From Qipengyuania sp. ABI-127-1 (lineage in GTDB: Bacteria > Pseudomonadota > Alphaproteobacteria > Sphingomonadales > Sphingomonadaceae), in assembly GCA_022953095.1 (NCBI GenBank), contig JALJCR010000003.1:1-64000 (forward strand): a DNA stretch of 64,000 nucleotides, in the 5' to 3' direction. Below the pieces are notes generated by a model. That model was not told where the DNA came from and did not search any database. It worked only from the letters and a program-made list of their open reading frames with translations. Positions 7,662 through 16,762 of the stretch are shown piece by piece (position 1 is the first letter of the stretch; each line of letters starts with the position of its first letter). The translations under genes and the position numbers were made by a program.

Positions 7662-8794
7662 GCGACGGCGGCCTTGCCGCGCGCGTCGGCGGGTCGGTCG
7701 GCGCCTTCGACCGCGGCGAATGGAACGCGCTGGCGGGCACGGACAATCCCTTCGTCAGCCACGAATTCCTGACTGCGCTGGAAGATTCCGGCAGCGTCGG
7801 ACCCGGGACCGGCTGGCAGCCGACCCCGCTGGTCATCGGCGAAGAGGGCGGGCCTTTGCTTGCCGCCATGCCAGCCTATCTCAAGGGGCACAGCCAGGGC
7901 GAATATGTTTTCGACCATGGCTGGGCCGATGCGTATGAGCGGGCCGGGGGCCACTATTACCCCAAGCTGCAGATCGCGGTGCCTTTCACGCCCGCCACCG
8001 GGCCGCGCCTGCTATTGTCTGACCAGGCCTATGCCGCGCCGTTGCTGGCGGCGGCGGAGCAATTGTGCCTGCAAAACGGCTTTTCCTCCGCGCATGCGAC
8101 CTTCATCGAACCGGGCCAGCAAGCGCTGTTCGAACAGGCCGGGTGGATGCTGCGCAGCGACATCCAGTTCCACTGGCACAATCGTGGCTTTGCAACCTTC
8201 GACGATTTCCTCGCCACGCTGGCTTCGCGCAAACGCAAGGATCTGCGCAAGGAGCGCGCCGCCGCGCAGGCCGGTGTCGAGATACGCCGTTTTCGCGGCG
8301 ACGGCATTCGCCCGGAGCATTGGGATGCCTTCTGGCAGTTCTACCAGGATACCGGCGCGCGCAAATGGGGCACGCCCTACCTGACGCGCGAGGCCTTCGA
8401 CCTGCTGGGCGAGCGGATGGGAGAGGCATTGCTGCTGGTGCTGGGATTGCAGGAGGGAGAGCCGATTGCAGGCGCACTCAATTTCATCGGCGGCGATGCG
8501 CTTTACGGGCGCTATTGGGGGTGCACGCGCGACGTGCGCTTCCTGCATTTCGAGCTATGCTACTATCAGGCGATCGACGCGGCGATCGAACTGGGCCTGG
8601 CGCGGGTGGAGGCCGGGGCGCAGGGCGGGCACAAGCTGGCGCGCGGATATGAGCCTGTGGAAACGGTTTCGGCGCATTGGGTCGCCAATGTCGGCTTCCG
8701 TGAGGCAGTTGCCGATTTTCTCGACCGCGAGCGGGGCGGAGTGGCCGCGGATCGCAACTACCTCGCGACGCGCGGGCCGTTCAGAAAGGACTAG
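7658..8794 (+). CDS. FemAB-like GNAT acyltransferase (PF04339 type)
   Basis: A 378-residue protein of the double-GNAT FemAB-like family. Hallmarks are DNPFVSHEFLTALEDSGS near the N-terminus, YPKLQIAVPFTPATGPRLL, SRKRKDLRKERAAAQ and, near the C-terminus, RVEAGAQGGHKLARGYEPVET. Members are predicted acyl- or aminoacyl-transferases; the substrate is unknown. It is the last gene of the operon. Its TAG stop shares the CTAG tetramer with the convergent Sel1-like gene. Confidence 0.85.
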   Translation: MSDGGLAARVGGSVGAFDRGEWNALAGTDNPFVSHEFLTALEDSGSVGPGTGWQPTPLVIGEEGGPLLAAMPAYLKGHSQGEYVFDHGWADAYERAGGHYYPKLQIAVPFTPATGPRLLLSDQAYAAPLLAAAEQLCLQNGFSSAHATFIEPGQQALFEQAGWMLRSDIQFHWHNRGFATFDDFLATLASRKRKDLRKERAAAQAGVEIRRFRGDGIRPEHWDAFWQFYQDTGARKWGTPYLTREAFDLLGERMGEALLLVLGLQEGEPIAGALNFIGGDALYGRYWGCTRDVRFLHFELCYYQAIDAAIELGLARVEAGAQGGHKLARGYEPVETVSAHWVANVGFREAVADFLDRERGGVAADRNYLATRGPFRKD

Positions 8795-9120
8795 GCGATT
8801 TTGCGGGCGCCCTCGAGCAACCATTCGCGGGCGCGGCGCTGGGCTTCGGCTATTTCCCGCGCGGTCATTTCATCCGAAACGTCGGCGCGGCACCAGCTTG
8901 CTTCTTCATGCCCTTTCGACGCGGCGATGTTGAACCATTTATGCGCTTCGATGAGGTCGCAGACCGCGCCATGGCTTCCGGTCGAAAATGCGACGCCCAA
9001 GTCGTAGAGCGCGTCGATACTGCCCAGTTCGTATGCGGCGAGACATTCGGCGACCAGCGCCCCGGCTTCCTCGCTCTGGATGATCGTGCCGTTGCCCCCT
9101 TCGATACCGGTAAGCTGCAT
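8791..9120 (-). CDS. Sel1-repeat-like small protein
   Basis: A 109-residue acidic protein with one recognisable Sel1-type tetratricopeptide-like unit (IDALYDLGVAFSTG, then IEAHKWFNIAASKGHEEA), followed by a helix with AREIAEAQRRAREWL. Such proteins usually mediate protein contacts; the partner is unknown. ATG at 9120 is preferred over 9126 because AGGGGA then has normal spacing. It converges with the FemAB-like gene. Confidence 0.75.
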   Translation of the reverse strand: MQLTGIEGGNGTIIQSEEAGALVAECLAAYELGSIDALYDLGVAFSTGSHGAVCDLIEAHKWFNIAASKGHEEASWCRADVSDEMTAREIAEAQRRAREWLLEGARKIA

Positions 9121-9410
9121 CGTCATTCCCCTGAAGGACCGGCATCCATCGCCGGACGTTCAAGAAGTTCACAAAGTATGGTCAATAAAAGGTTAATACA
9201 CGCTCCGCTTTCTTAATCGGCGAGCGAATAACCGCATATCGGCCACGGGTGGCGGGCATTTACGCGGCTTGCCGGATTGACGCTTGTGCCGTGGGTGGCG
9301 CTTGCCTATAGGCTCGCGCCGAGCGGGTCATACGGGGCACCGGGAAAATCCGGGCTTGCGGGACGGCGGTGGTCCGATGTCTCAATTCGACCAGAATGAG
9401 AGGGTCCTCA

Positions 9411-9866
9411 ATGGCCTCTGTGGCAAACGAAAAGCAAAGACTAGCCAAGGCGCGCGCCGCAATCGGCGACGACTACGTTCCCGACGAAAACGAAGAATAT
9501 ATGAACGAACGGCAGCAGGAATACTTTCGTATCCTCCTGCTCGACTGGAAAAAATCGATTCATGACGCCGCCGGGCAGACGTTGCAGTCGCTTCAGGACG
9601 GTCCGATCCGCGAACCCGATCTGAACGACCGCGCATCCTCGGAAACCGATTGGGGGATCGAACTGCGCACGCGCGACCGCCAGCGCAAGCTGATTTCCAA
9701 GATCGACGCGGCGCTGCGGCGCATCGACGAGGGCGAATATGGCTGGTGCGAGGTGACGGGTGATCCGATCGGCCTCAGGCGGCTTATTGCCCGCCCGGTC
9801 GCGACGATGACCGTCGAGGCGCAAGAAGCCCACGAACGGCGGGAAAAGATCTCGCGCGACGATTGA
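9411..9866 (+). CDS. dksA: DksA/TraR family transcription factor
   Basis: A 151-residue DksA that binds the RNA polymerase secondary channel and works with (p)ppGpp. The coiled-coil tip motif DxxDxA is present (Asp70, Asp73, Ala75). The C-terminal zinc-finger region reads YGWCEVTGDPIGLRRL: of the four cysteines of E. coli DksA only one (Cys113) remains, so it probably does not bind zinc. This is common in alphaproteobacterial DksA. GAGAGG lies before the ATG at 9411. The 290 bases upstream hold no gene. Confidence 0.9.
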   Translation: MASVANEKQRLAKARAAIGDDYVPDENEEYMNERQQEYFRILLLDWKKSIHDAAGQTLQSLQDGPIREPDLNDRASSETDWGIELRTRDRQRKLISKIDAALRRIDEGEYGWCEVTGDPIGLRRLIARPVATMTVEAQEAHERREKISRDD

Positions 9867-9962
9867 ACGCGCGATAACGGATTTTTTAGGTCTGTCGCTT
9901 AACGTAGCCTGGCGCCGGGACTCGCCCGGAGCCGGGCCTGTACGGAATACGTCAAGGATACG

Positions 9963-10346
9963 ATGAACGCCATGTCTTCGGTCGAGACGCGCAATGTCGC
10001 TCGCGACAGCCTGTTTCTCTTCGCCGAGCTGACCTTCGAGGGTCGGCCGGAGACGGTCCGGGTCAAGGTTCGCAATCTTTCTGCGGGCGGATTGATGGCC
10101 GAGTGTGCCGGTATCGCCGTATCGCGTGGAGACCGGCTGAAGATCAACCTGCGCAATGTCGGTATGGTGAAAGGCAATGTCGCCTGGGTACAGGATGCGC
10201 GCTTCGGCGTGTCGTTCGAAAGCGACATCGATCCCAAGGTGGTCCGTGCACCCGTCGGAGCCACGCGCGAAGCGCAAACCGCCGTGCCGGGTGTCGGTGT
10301 GGCTTCCGCCTTCTCTCCCGAAGAACGACGCCTTCGCAATCTTTGA
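9963..10346 (+). CDS. PilZ-domain protein
   Basis: A 127-residue protein with a PilZ beta-barrel. The N-terminal arginine region (ETRNVARDSLFLFAEL) and NLSAGGLMAEC correspond to the RxxxR and (D/N)xSxxG c-di-GMP-binding motifs. The arginine motif is loose, so ligand binding is uncertain. A disordered tail follows the domain. It is a stand-alone effector without an adjoining cyclase. Confidence 0.8.
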   Translation: MNAMSSVETRNVARDSLFLFAELTFEGRPETVRVKVRNLSAGGLMAECAGIAVSRGDRLKINLRNVGMVKGNVAWVQDARFGVSFESDIDPKVVRAPVGATREAQTAVPGVGVASAFSPEERRLRNL

Positions 10347-10390
10347 ACTGTAAGGCTGACGCCCGTCCCACAGGCTGCTAACCGGCAGTC

Positions 10391-11851
10391 ATGCGCCCTT
10401 GGTTCCTCGCCTTCCTGTCCGCCTGTCTGGCCGCCTGCGGTACAGGCGCGGACGATGGCATAACCGATGTGGCTTTCATTGCCGAGCCCGAAGATCTGCA
10501 AACCGAGGGTGTGCGGCTGAGCAATGCGGGCCAACACCTGCGCGCGGCGCTTTCTCCCGGTCTGGTGCGGATCGACCCGCGCGGGGCAGTGGTTCCCGGC
10601 GTCGCCGAGCGGTGGATCGTGACCGATGATGGATCGAGTTATATCTTCCGCATCAACGAATTCGATCTCAGCGATGGTACGCGGCTGACGGCGCAAGTGG
10701 TCCGCGACGCCCTTCAGCGTCGGTTGCGGCAGCTCGATGGGACGACGCTCGGCTTCGATCTGGCCAAGATCCGGGACATTCGCGCGATGACTGGTCGTGT
10801 CATCGAAATCCGTCTTACCAGCCCGATGCCCGATTTTCTCCAGCTCTTGGCTCAGCCCGAACTCGGCATTGGTTTCGGCGACGGGGAGCCTGCCCTGATG
10901 ACGCTTGCTGGGGCCGGAGATGTGCTGACGCTAAGGCCGCTGCCGCCGGAACGGCGCGGATTGCCGGAACAGCCCGGATGGGAAGATATCGTGCGCGAAG
11001 TTCGGGTGCGTGCCACCGATGCGGAGCAGGCCACCGAGGGCTTCTCACAGGGCGATTTCGACCTGGTTCTAGGCGGGCGGCTGGCCGATCTCCCGCTGGC
11101 CAATACCGGCCCCCTGTCGCGCGGAAATGTCCGGCTGGACGCAGCTATCGGCCTTCTCGGTCTCGATGTCCGCAATCCTCGGGGCTTTCTAGCCGCGAGC
11201 GCCCATCGCGAGGCTCTTGCCATGGCCATCGACCGGGCCGATCTCATGGCGCCGTTCAATATCGGCGGCTGGCTTGCGTCGACCCGGATCGTTCCCGTTG
11301 CCTTGTCGGGTGCGCAGGAACCGCCCGAAGAGCGATGGGCTGCGCTTTCGCTGGAACAGCGCCGCAGCGAGGCGCGCCAGCGGGTTGCGCGGTGGCGCTC
11401 CCAAAGCGGGAAGGAAGCGGAGGTCGCCATTCATCTGCCGCCGGGGCCCGGCTCGGACCTGCTGTTCGAGGGGCTGGCTGACGACTTTGCTGCCATCGGG
11501 GTGTCTGCCACGCGCGTCGAAGCGCTCTCGGCAGCCGATCTTGCCCTGCGCGACCGCGTGGCGCGCTATGCCTCGCCGCGCTGGTTCCTCAACCAGTTCA
11601 ATTGCGGGATTCGGCAGGCGCAGTGCAGCGAAGATGCGGACTACCTCGTCTCGCTCGCACTCGATGCCCGCGACGGGACCGAGGAGGCTTCCTATCTCCA
11701 CGAAGCGGAGAACACGCTTCTGGCAACGAATCTTTACATCCCGCTGGGTGCGCCGATCCGCTGGTCGCTGGTACGAGCGGATATCGACGCCTTCAGCGAA
11801 AACCCGTGGAACATCCATCCCTTGTTCCCGCTCTCCCGCGCCCCCATCTAG
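10391..11851 (+). CDS. family 5 extracellular solute-binding lipoprotein
   Basis: A 486-residue protein with a lipoprotein signal (LSACLAACG, lipidated Cys18). The fold is that of peptide/nickel-binding proteins: LSPGLVRIDPRGAVVPGVAERWIVTDDGSSYIFRI is the classical SBP_bac_5 entry segment, followed by ALAMAIDRADL. No permease or ATPase gene is nearby, so it either shares a remote ABC importer or has another role. Cysteines near the C-terminus (NCGIRQAQC) could form a disulfide. Confidence 0.82.
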   Translation: MRPWFLAFLSACLAACGTGADDGITDVAFIAEPEDLQTEGVRLSNAGQHLRAALSPGLVRIDPRGAVVPGVAERWIVTDDGSSYIFRINEFDLSDGTRLTAQVVRDALQRRLRQLDGTTLGFDLAKIRDIRAMTGRVIEIRLTSPMPDFLQLLAQPELGIGFGDGEPALMTLAGAGDVLTLRPLPPERRGLPEQPGWEDIVREVRVRATDAEQATEGFSQGDFDLVLGGRLADLPLANTGPLSRGNVRLDAAIGLLGLDVRNPRGFLAASAHREALAMAIDRADLMAPFNIGGWLASTRIVPVALSGAQEPPEERWAALSLEQRRSEARQRVARWRSQSGKEAEVAIHLPPGPGSDLLFEGLADDFAAIGVSATRVEALSAADLALRDRVARYASPRWFLNQFNCGIRQAQCSEDADYLVSLALDARDGTEEASYLHEAENTLLATNLYIPLGAPIRWSLVRADIDAFSENPWNIHPLFPLSRAPI

Positions 11852-11856
11852 CGGAG

Positions 11857-12273
11857 ATGGAAGACCCGAATCGTCCGCGACCCATGGGGATCGACCTGCC
11901 TACCGGCACCGATCCGGTTTCGATCCGCAAACGGATCGAGGCGATGGAACACCTGCTCGAACGCAGCATGGTGGTGCCGGGCACGAATTATCCGATCGGT
12001 CTCGACACGATCATCGGGTTCGTACCCGTGGTCGGCGATATCGTGACGGCAGTCATGGGCGCATATATCGTCTGGGAAGCCAGGAACCTCGGCCTGCCGC
12101 GATGGAAGTTGTGGCGGATGATTGGCAATATCGCGATCGACAGCGCGGTGGGCGCGGTGCCGGTGGTCGGCGATGCGTTCGACGTGGTCTATCGCTCGAA
12201 TACCAAGAACCTGCGGATCGTGAAGAAGCACCTCGACAAACATCACCCGCAAACACGCGTGATCGAGGGCTAG
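11857..12273 (+). CDS. DUF4112 membrane protein
   Basis: A 138-residue protein with the DUF4112 pattern: IEAMEHLLERSMVVPGTNYPIGLDTIIGFVPVVGDIVT, a first membrane segment, then IDSAVGAVPVVGDAFDVVYRSNTKNLRIVKKHL. The two copies of VPVVGD look like an internal repeat and form two hydrophobic hairpins. Function is unknown. It starts six bases after the lipoprotein stop, so the two may be cotranscribed. Confidence 0.8.
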   Translation: MEDPNRPRPMGIDLPTGTDPVSIRKRIEAMEHLLERSMVVPGTNYPIGLDTIIGFVPVVGDIVTAVMGAYIVWEARNLGLPRWKLWRMIGNIAIDSAVGAVPVVGDAFDVVYRSNTKNLRIVKKHLDKHHPQTRVIEG

Positions 12274-12322
12274 GCCAGAGAACTAGTTTCATCGGCGACC
12301 AATGCGCGCTAGGGCTGTGTGC

Positions 12323-13114
12323 ATGACATCCGATGTAACCTATTCCAGCTATCTCGACCTTGACCGTATCCTTTCGGCGCAGCACCCCGCGTCTGACGCG
12401 CATGACGAGATGCTGTTCATCATCGTCCACCAGGCGAGCGAACTGTGGCTCAAACTGTGTCTGCACGAGCTGATCGAGGCGCGCGAATCCATCCGGCAGG
12501 ACCGGCTGCGGCCTTCGTTCAAGATGCTCGCCCGCGTGGCGCGCGCGCAGGGGCAGTTGATCCAGAGCTGGGACGTGCTGAGCACGATGACCCCGCACGA
12601 CTATTCGACCATCCGCCCGCATCTGGGCGGATCGAGCGGGTTCCAGAGCGCGCAGTACCGGATGATGGAATTCCTCCTCGGCGGGCGCAATCCCGACATG
12701 ATCACCATGCACGAGGCGACGCCCGAAGTGGCCGAAGCCTTGCGCGAAGAGCTGGCAAAAAAATCGATCTATGCCGAGGCTGTCGCGCTGCTCGCACGGC
12801 GCGGTTTGGCCATTCCGCAAGAGATACTCGAGCGCCCGGTCGGTGAGCCATGGGCCCACGCCGCCGAGGTCGAGGCAGCCTGGGCCGAGGTCTATCGTGA
12901 CCCGAAGACATATTGGGACCTTTACGAACTGGCCGAAAAGCTGGTCGATCTCGAATACCACTTCCAGCGCTGGCGTTTCGGGCATCTTAAAACGGTCGAG
13001 CGGATCATCGGCTTCAAAAAGGGCACGGGCGGGACGCCTGGTGTGCCCTATCTCGCGGGCGTATTGAAAGCGGCGTTCTTTCCCGAATTGCTGAGCGTGA
13101 GGACCGCCCTATGA
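12323..13114 (+). CDS. kynA: tryptophan 2,3-dioxygenase
   Basis: A 263-residue haem enzyme that opens the indole ring of L-tryptophan to give N-formylkynurenine. Typical segments are YSSYLDLDRIL, DEMLFIIVHQASELWLKL, the RMMEFLLGGRN helix, and GGTPGVPYLAGVL near the C-terminus, with the FGHLKTVERIIGFKKGTGG substrate loop and haem-ligand region. It is the first gene of a kynA-kynB-kynU operon. The start ATG at 12323 is chosen because homologues begin just before YSSYL. Confidence 0.93.
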   Translation: MTSDVTYSSYLDLDRILSAQHPASDAHDEMLFIIVHQASELWLKLCLHELIEARESIRQDRLRPSFKMLARVARAQGQLIQSWDVLSTMTPHDYSTIRPHLGGSSGFQSAQYRMMEFLLGGRNPDMITMHEATPEVAEALREELAKKSIYAEAVALLARRGLAIPQEILERPVGEPWAHAAEVEAAWAEVYRDPKTYWDLYELAEKLVDLEYHFQRWRFGHLKTVERIIGFKKGTGGTPGVPYLAGVLKAAFFPELLSVRTAL

Positions 13115-13124
13115 GGACCGCGCT

Positions 13125-13775
13125 GTGAGTTCCTGGCGGTCCAAGCGGCGCATCTGGGATATTTCGCAGACGTTGCGGCCGGGACTGCCGGTCTGGCCGG
13201 GCGATACCGAATTCGCGTTCGAACGGACGTGGACGATGGAAGACGGCTCGCCGGTCAATGTCGGACGAATGACGCTGTCGACCCATTCGGGCACGCATGG
13301 CGATGCGCCGCTCCACTATTCGGCAACCGCGCCCGATATCGCCAGCATCGAACTCGATCCCTATATCGGCGAGTGCCTGGTGATCGATGCTACCGGCGTG
13401 AGCGGCGGCGCGATTTCGGTCGGCGATCTGCCGCATATCGAAAGCGCCGACCGGGTGCTGTTCCGCACCTTCGAGCACTTCCCGCATGATGCATGGGACA
13501 GCAGCTTCACCGCGATCGACGCGGAAGTCGTCGATTGGCTCGCGCTGCAGGGTGTGAAGCTGGTCGGCACCGACGCGCCCAGCATCGATCCGCAGGAGAG
13601 CAAGACGATGGATGCCCATAAATCCGTGCTCAAGCACGATATGCGTATTCTCGAAGGGCTCCTACTCGATGGCGTGCCCGAGGGGCGCTACGAGCTGATC
13701 GCGCTGCCGCTGAAAATTGCGGGCGGCGATGCCGGCCTCACCCGCGCGATCCTGCGAGAGCTCCCCGATGCTTGA
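13125..13775 (+). CDS. kynB: kynurenine formamidase (arylformamidase)
   Basis: A 216-residue metal-dependent cyclase-fold enzyme that hydrolyses N-formylkynurenine to kynurenine and formate. The metal-binding signature STHSGTHGDAPLHY is present, with WPGDTEF upstream and GTDAPSIDPQESKTMDAH further on. The start is GTG at 13125. The 14-base unit around TGAGGACCGC is duplicated across the kynA stop and this start. The stop overlaps kynU by eight bases. Confidence 0.92.
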   Translation: MSSWRSKRRIWDISQTLRPGLPVWPGDTEFAFERTWTMEDGSPVNVGRMTLSTHSGTHGDAPLHYSATAPDIASIELDPYIGECLVIDATGVSGGAISVGDLPHIESADRVLFRTFEHFPHDAWDSSFTAIDAEVVDWLALQGVKLVGTDAPSIDPQESKTMDAHKSVLKHDMRILEGLLLDGVPEGRYELIALPLKIAGGDAGLTRAILRELPDA

Positions 13776-14985
13776 GCGCGCAAGATGTCTCGACGCGGGC
13801 GATCCGTTGAAGGAATTTCGGGAGCGCTTCGATGTACCGGACGGGGTGATTTACCTCGATGGCAATTCCCTGGGTTGCTTGCCCAGTGCGACACCCGCCC
13901 GGCTGGAGCAGGTGGTTCGCGAAGAGTGGGGGCGGGACCTCATCCGTAGCTGGAACTCGGCGGGCTGGATCGATCTTTCAAGCAAGATCGGCACCAAGAT
14001 CGCACCGCTGATTGGGGCGCGGGCAGAGGAAGTCATCGCCTGCGACTCCACCAGCATCAACCTGTTCAAGCTGATCTCAGCCGCGCTCGCCATGCGTCCC
14101 GGGAGAAAGGTCGTGCTCAGCGAACCGGGCAACTTCCCGACCGATCTCTATATGATCGAAGGGCTGGAACGGCAGGGCCTCGCCGAGCGACGATTGGCTC
14201 CGCGCGAAGCGCTGGTGAACGCGCTCGACGGGGATGTCGCCCTCCTGCTTCTCACCCACACGCACTACAAGACGGGCGAGCTGTTCGACATGGCTGCCCT
14301 GACGCACGCCGCGCATGAAGCGGGCGCGCTGGTGCTGTGGGACTTGTCGCATTCAGGCGGCGCCTTGCCGGTCGATCTGAACGGCTGCGAAGCGGACTTC
14401 GCGGTCGGCTGCGGGTACAAATATTTCAATGGCGGCCCTGGCGCGCCGGCCTATGCCTTCGTCGCCGAAAGGCACCTGAAGGCCGCGCGGCAACCGCTGA
14501 CCGGCTGGATGGGCCATGCCGCCCCTTTCGCCTTCAGCGACGATTACGAGGCGGCGCCCGGCGTGGAAAAACTGCTTTGCGGCACGCCTCCGATCCTCGG
14601 CCTCGCCGCCCTGGAAGTCGGCGTGGATCTTGTCGCGGAAATCGGCGTGGACCGGCTTTACGAGAAATCGCAGGCCCTGTCCGAGTTCTTTCGCCAGTGT
14701 TTGTCGGAACGTGGAGTCGGTCTCGATCTCGTCAGCCCGACCGATCCCGATGCGCGCGGCAGCCAGCTCTCCTTCCGCCACGAGGAGGCCTACGCCATCT
14801 GCCAGGCGCTGATCGCGCGCGGCGTCATCGGCGATTTCCGCGATCCCGATATCCTGCGCTTCGGCTTCGCCTCCGCCTATTTGTGCTTCGAGGACATGGC
14901 CGAGGCCGCAAGGCACCTCGCCGAAGTGCTGGAAACCGGAGAGTGGCAGCGCGAGGAATTCCGCGAACGCGCAGCGGTTACCTGA
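13768..14985 (+). CDS. kynU: kynureninase
   Basis: A 405-residue PLP enzyme that cleaves kynurenine to anthranilate and alanine. Visible features are YLDGNSLGCLP, EPGNFPTDLYM, Asp192 and His195 (WDLSHSGGALP), the Schiff-base lysine Lys218 (GCGYKYFNGGPGAP) and the C-terminal LRFGFASAYLCFED. It completes tryptophan degradation to anthranilate with kynA and kynB. No anthranilate-degrading genes are in the window. Confidence 0.93.
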   Translation: MLERARCLDAGDPLKEFRERFDVPDGVIYLDGNSLGCLPSATPARLEQVVREEWGRDLIRSWNSAGWIDLSSKIGTKIAPLIGARAEEVIACDSTSINLFKLISAALAMRPGRKVVLSEPGNFPTDLYMIEGLERQGLAERRLAPREALVNALDGDVALLLLTHTHYKTGELFDMAALTHAAHEAGALVLWDLSHSGGALPVDLNGCEADFAVGCGYKYFNGGPGAPAYAFVAERHLKAARQPLTGWMGHAAPFAFSDDYEAAPGVEKLLCGTPPILGLAALEVGVDLVAEIGVDRLYEKSQALSEFFRQCLSERGVGLDLVSPTDPDARGSQLSFRHEEAYAICQALIARGVIGDFRDPDILRFGFASAYLCFEDMAEAARHLAEVLETGEWQREEFRERAAVT

Positions 14986-15160
14986 CCTCGCCTCGTTATC
15001 GCGAGGGAAGGAGCTGAAAGCTGAGTCGCGCTCGAAGAAGGCTGTCCAGATGGAAGCTTCCGACCCCGATCGGCGGCCGTTTCCCTCGGATTAAAGGTTT
15101 AGGCTATGGATTGCCGCGCCGCCCTTGGCGGCTCGTAATGACGAAGGTGTTTGTGCTCCC

Positions 15161-15769
15161 TCACGCCTCCAATTCGATGTCCCAATAGAGCCAATCCCGC
15201 CAGGTTTCGTGAAGGTAGTTCGGCGGGAACTGCTTGCCGTGCTGTTGCAACTGCCAATGCGTCGGGCGGATCGGCTTGGTGTAGAGCTGCATCCCGGCCT
15301 GCTTGGGCGTGCGGCCGCCCTTCTTCATGTTGCAGGGCGCGCAGGCCGTGGCGATGTTTTCCCATGTGGTCTTGCCGCCAAGGCGCCGCGGGACGACATG
15401 ATCGAAGGTAAGGTTATGCATGTCGCCGCAGAACTGGCAACTGAAGCGGTCGCGCAGGAACACGTTGAAGCGCGTGAAGGCGGGAAACTCGCTCGGTTTC
15501 ACATATTGCTTGAGCGCGATCACGCTGGGGATCTTCATATCGAGCGAGGGGGAATGCACCTCGCGGTCATAGGTCGAAATCACGTCGACCCGGTCGAGGA
15601 AGATGGCCTTGATCGCGGTTTGCCAGGGCCACAGGCTCAGCGGGTAATAGGATAGGGGCGTGTAATCGGCATTGAGGACGAGTGAGGGGCACGACTGCAG
15701 ATTGCGCGTCGGATCTTCCTCGGTACTTCGGAACCTAACGGCCCGGTCCAGCAATTCGGCCTTGAACAC
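15161..15769 (-). CDS. HNH endonuclease family protein
   Basis: A 202-residue protein with a zinc-finger HNH nuclease domain: CxxC at Cys111/Cys114, the HNH core FDHVVPRR (Asp123, His124), Asn138 in TTWENIATAC, and a second CxxC at Cys143/Cys146. The N-terminal part (LVLNADYTPLSYYPLSLWPWQTA) is the conserved extension of a family found in almost all alphaproteobacteria. It is a single-copy housekeeping type rather than a mobile restriction enzyme; its role is unclear. The start is GTG at 15769. Confidence 0.85.
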   Translation of the reverse strand: MFKAELLDRAVRFRSTEEDPTRNLQSCPSLVLNADYTPLSYYPLSLWPWQTAIKAIFLDRVDVISTYDREVHSPSLDMKIPSVIALKQYVKPSEFPAFTRFNVFLRDRFSCQFCGDMHNLTFDHVVPRRLGGKTTWENIATACAPCNMKKGGRTPKQAGMQLYTKPIRPTHWQLQQHGKQFPPNYLHETWRDWLYWDIELEA

Positions 15770-15907
15770 CTGTGCGTCCCTCCCGATAGCTTCGAGAATG
15801 CATTTGCAAGGTAAAGCGTCAAGACTGTTACAGACAGGCTATCCACAGCCTTTCCACCGACTTGCCGCCTTTCCCAGCAAGCGGAGCGCGGATGCGGCGG
15901 CTGGATC

Positions 15908-16750
15908 GTGGTGATTACGCGGTTCGCGCCCAGCCCCAATGGCCCGCTGCATCTCGGCCATGCCTATTCGGCGATCGTCGCGCATGATCTGGCGCGCGAA
16001 GCGGGCGGTCGGTTCCTGCTGCGGATCGAGGATATCGACGGACCGCGATCACGCCCAGAGCTTGCCGACGAGTTTCGCCGCGATCTCGAATGGCTGGGGC
16101 TCGAATGGGAAGAGGTTCCCGCGCAATCGACCCGGCTGGCAACTTACGACAGGGCCGCAAACGAATTGCTCCGGCGCGGCTATCTCTACCCCTGCACCTG
16201 TACCCGGGCGGAAATCGAGGCGCTGGAGCCGCGACTGGGCTCGCAGGGGGCGATCTATCCCGGCATCTGCAAGGGGCGCCTGCTCGATCCCGCCAAACCT
16301 GCCGCACTGCGGCTCGATGTCGATCGCGCCTTGGCAGAGGCAGGGGAGCTGGTTTGGGTAGATGAGCTCGCGGGGCCACAGATTGCCGATCCGCGCGAGG
16401 CGGGCGATGTGGTGATCGTGCGCAAGGATGCGCCGGCGAGCTATCATCTCGCCGCGACGCTCGACGATGCAGCTGACGGGGTGACGCTGGTGACGCGCGG
16501 GGCCGATCTGTTTCCTGCAACGCATGTCCACCGGCTGCTGCAGGCGCTGCTCGGCCTGCCGGTGCCGCGCTGGCATCACCATGGGCTGCTGCTCGATCGG
16601 AGCGGGCAAAAGCTCGCTAAGCGCCGCGGATCGGGTGCTTCGGGCTCCGGGCTGGCAGACAGGCGACAGGGCGGGCAGGATGGGCTGTTGCTTGCCGAGC
16701 AACTGCGCTTGCACAGATTTCCGGCTGGTATTTCGCTGCTGAGCGCCTAA
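15908..16750 (+). CDS. gluQ: glutamyl-Q tRNA(Asp) synthetase
   Basis: A 280-residue truncated glutamyl-tRNA synthetase homologue that attaches glutamate to queuosine at position 34 of tRNA(Asp). It has the HIGH-type motif FAPSPNGPLHLGHAYSA, zinc-binding cysteines in YPCTCTRAEIE and YPGICKG, and the KMSKS counterpart KLAKRR. It lacks the anticodon-binding domain, as expected. GTG codons at 15908 and 15911 are both possible starts. Confidence 0.9.
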   Translation: MVITRFAPSPNGPLHLGHAYSAIVAHDLAREAGGRFLLRIEDIDGPRSRPELADEFRRDLEWLGLEWEEVPAQSTRLATYDRAANELLRRGYLYPCTCTRAEIEALEPRLGSQGAIYPGICKGRLLDPAKPAALRLDVDRALAEAGELVWVDELAGPQIADPREAGDVVIVRKDAPASYHLAATLDDAADGVTLVTRGADLFPATHVHRLLQALLGLPVPRWHHHGLLLDRSGQKLAKRRGSGASGSGLADRRQGGQDGLLLAEQLRLHRFPAGISLLSA

Positions 16751-16762
16751 ACCTGTGGGGCT

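Noticed and set aside
15825..15860. Partial DnaA-box-like sequence (CTATCCACAG) near the HNH gene
   Set aside because: Only one imperfect copy, no cluster of boxes and no origin-type genes nearby.
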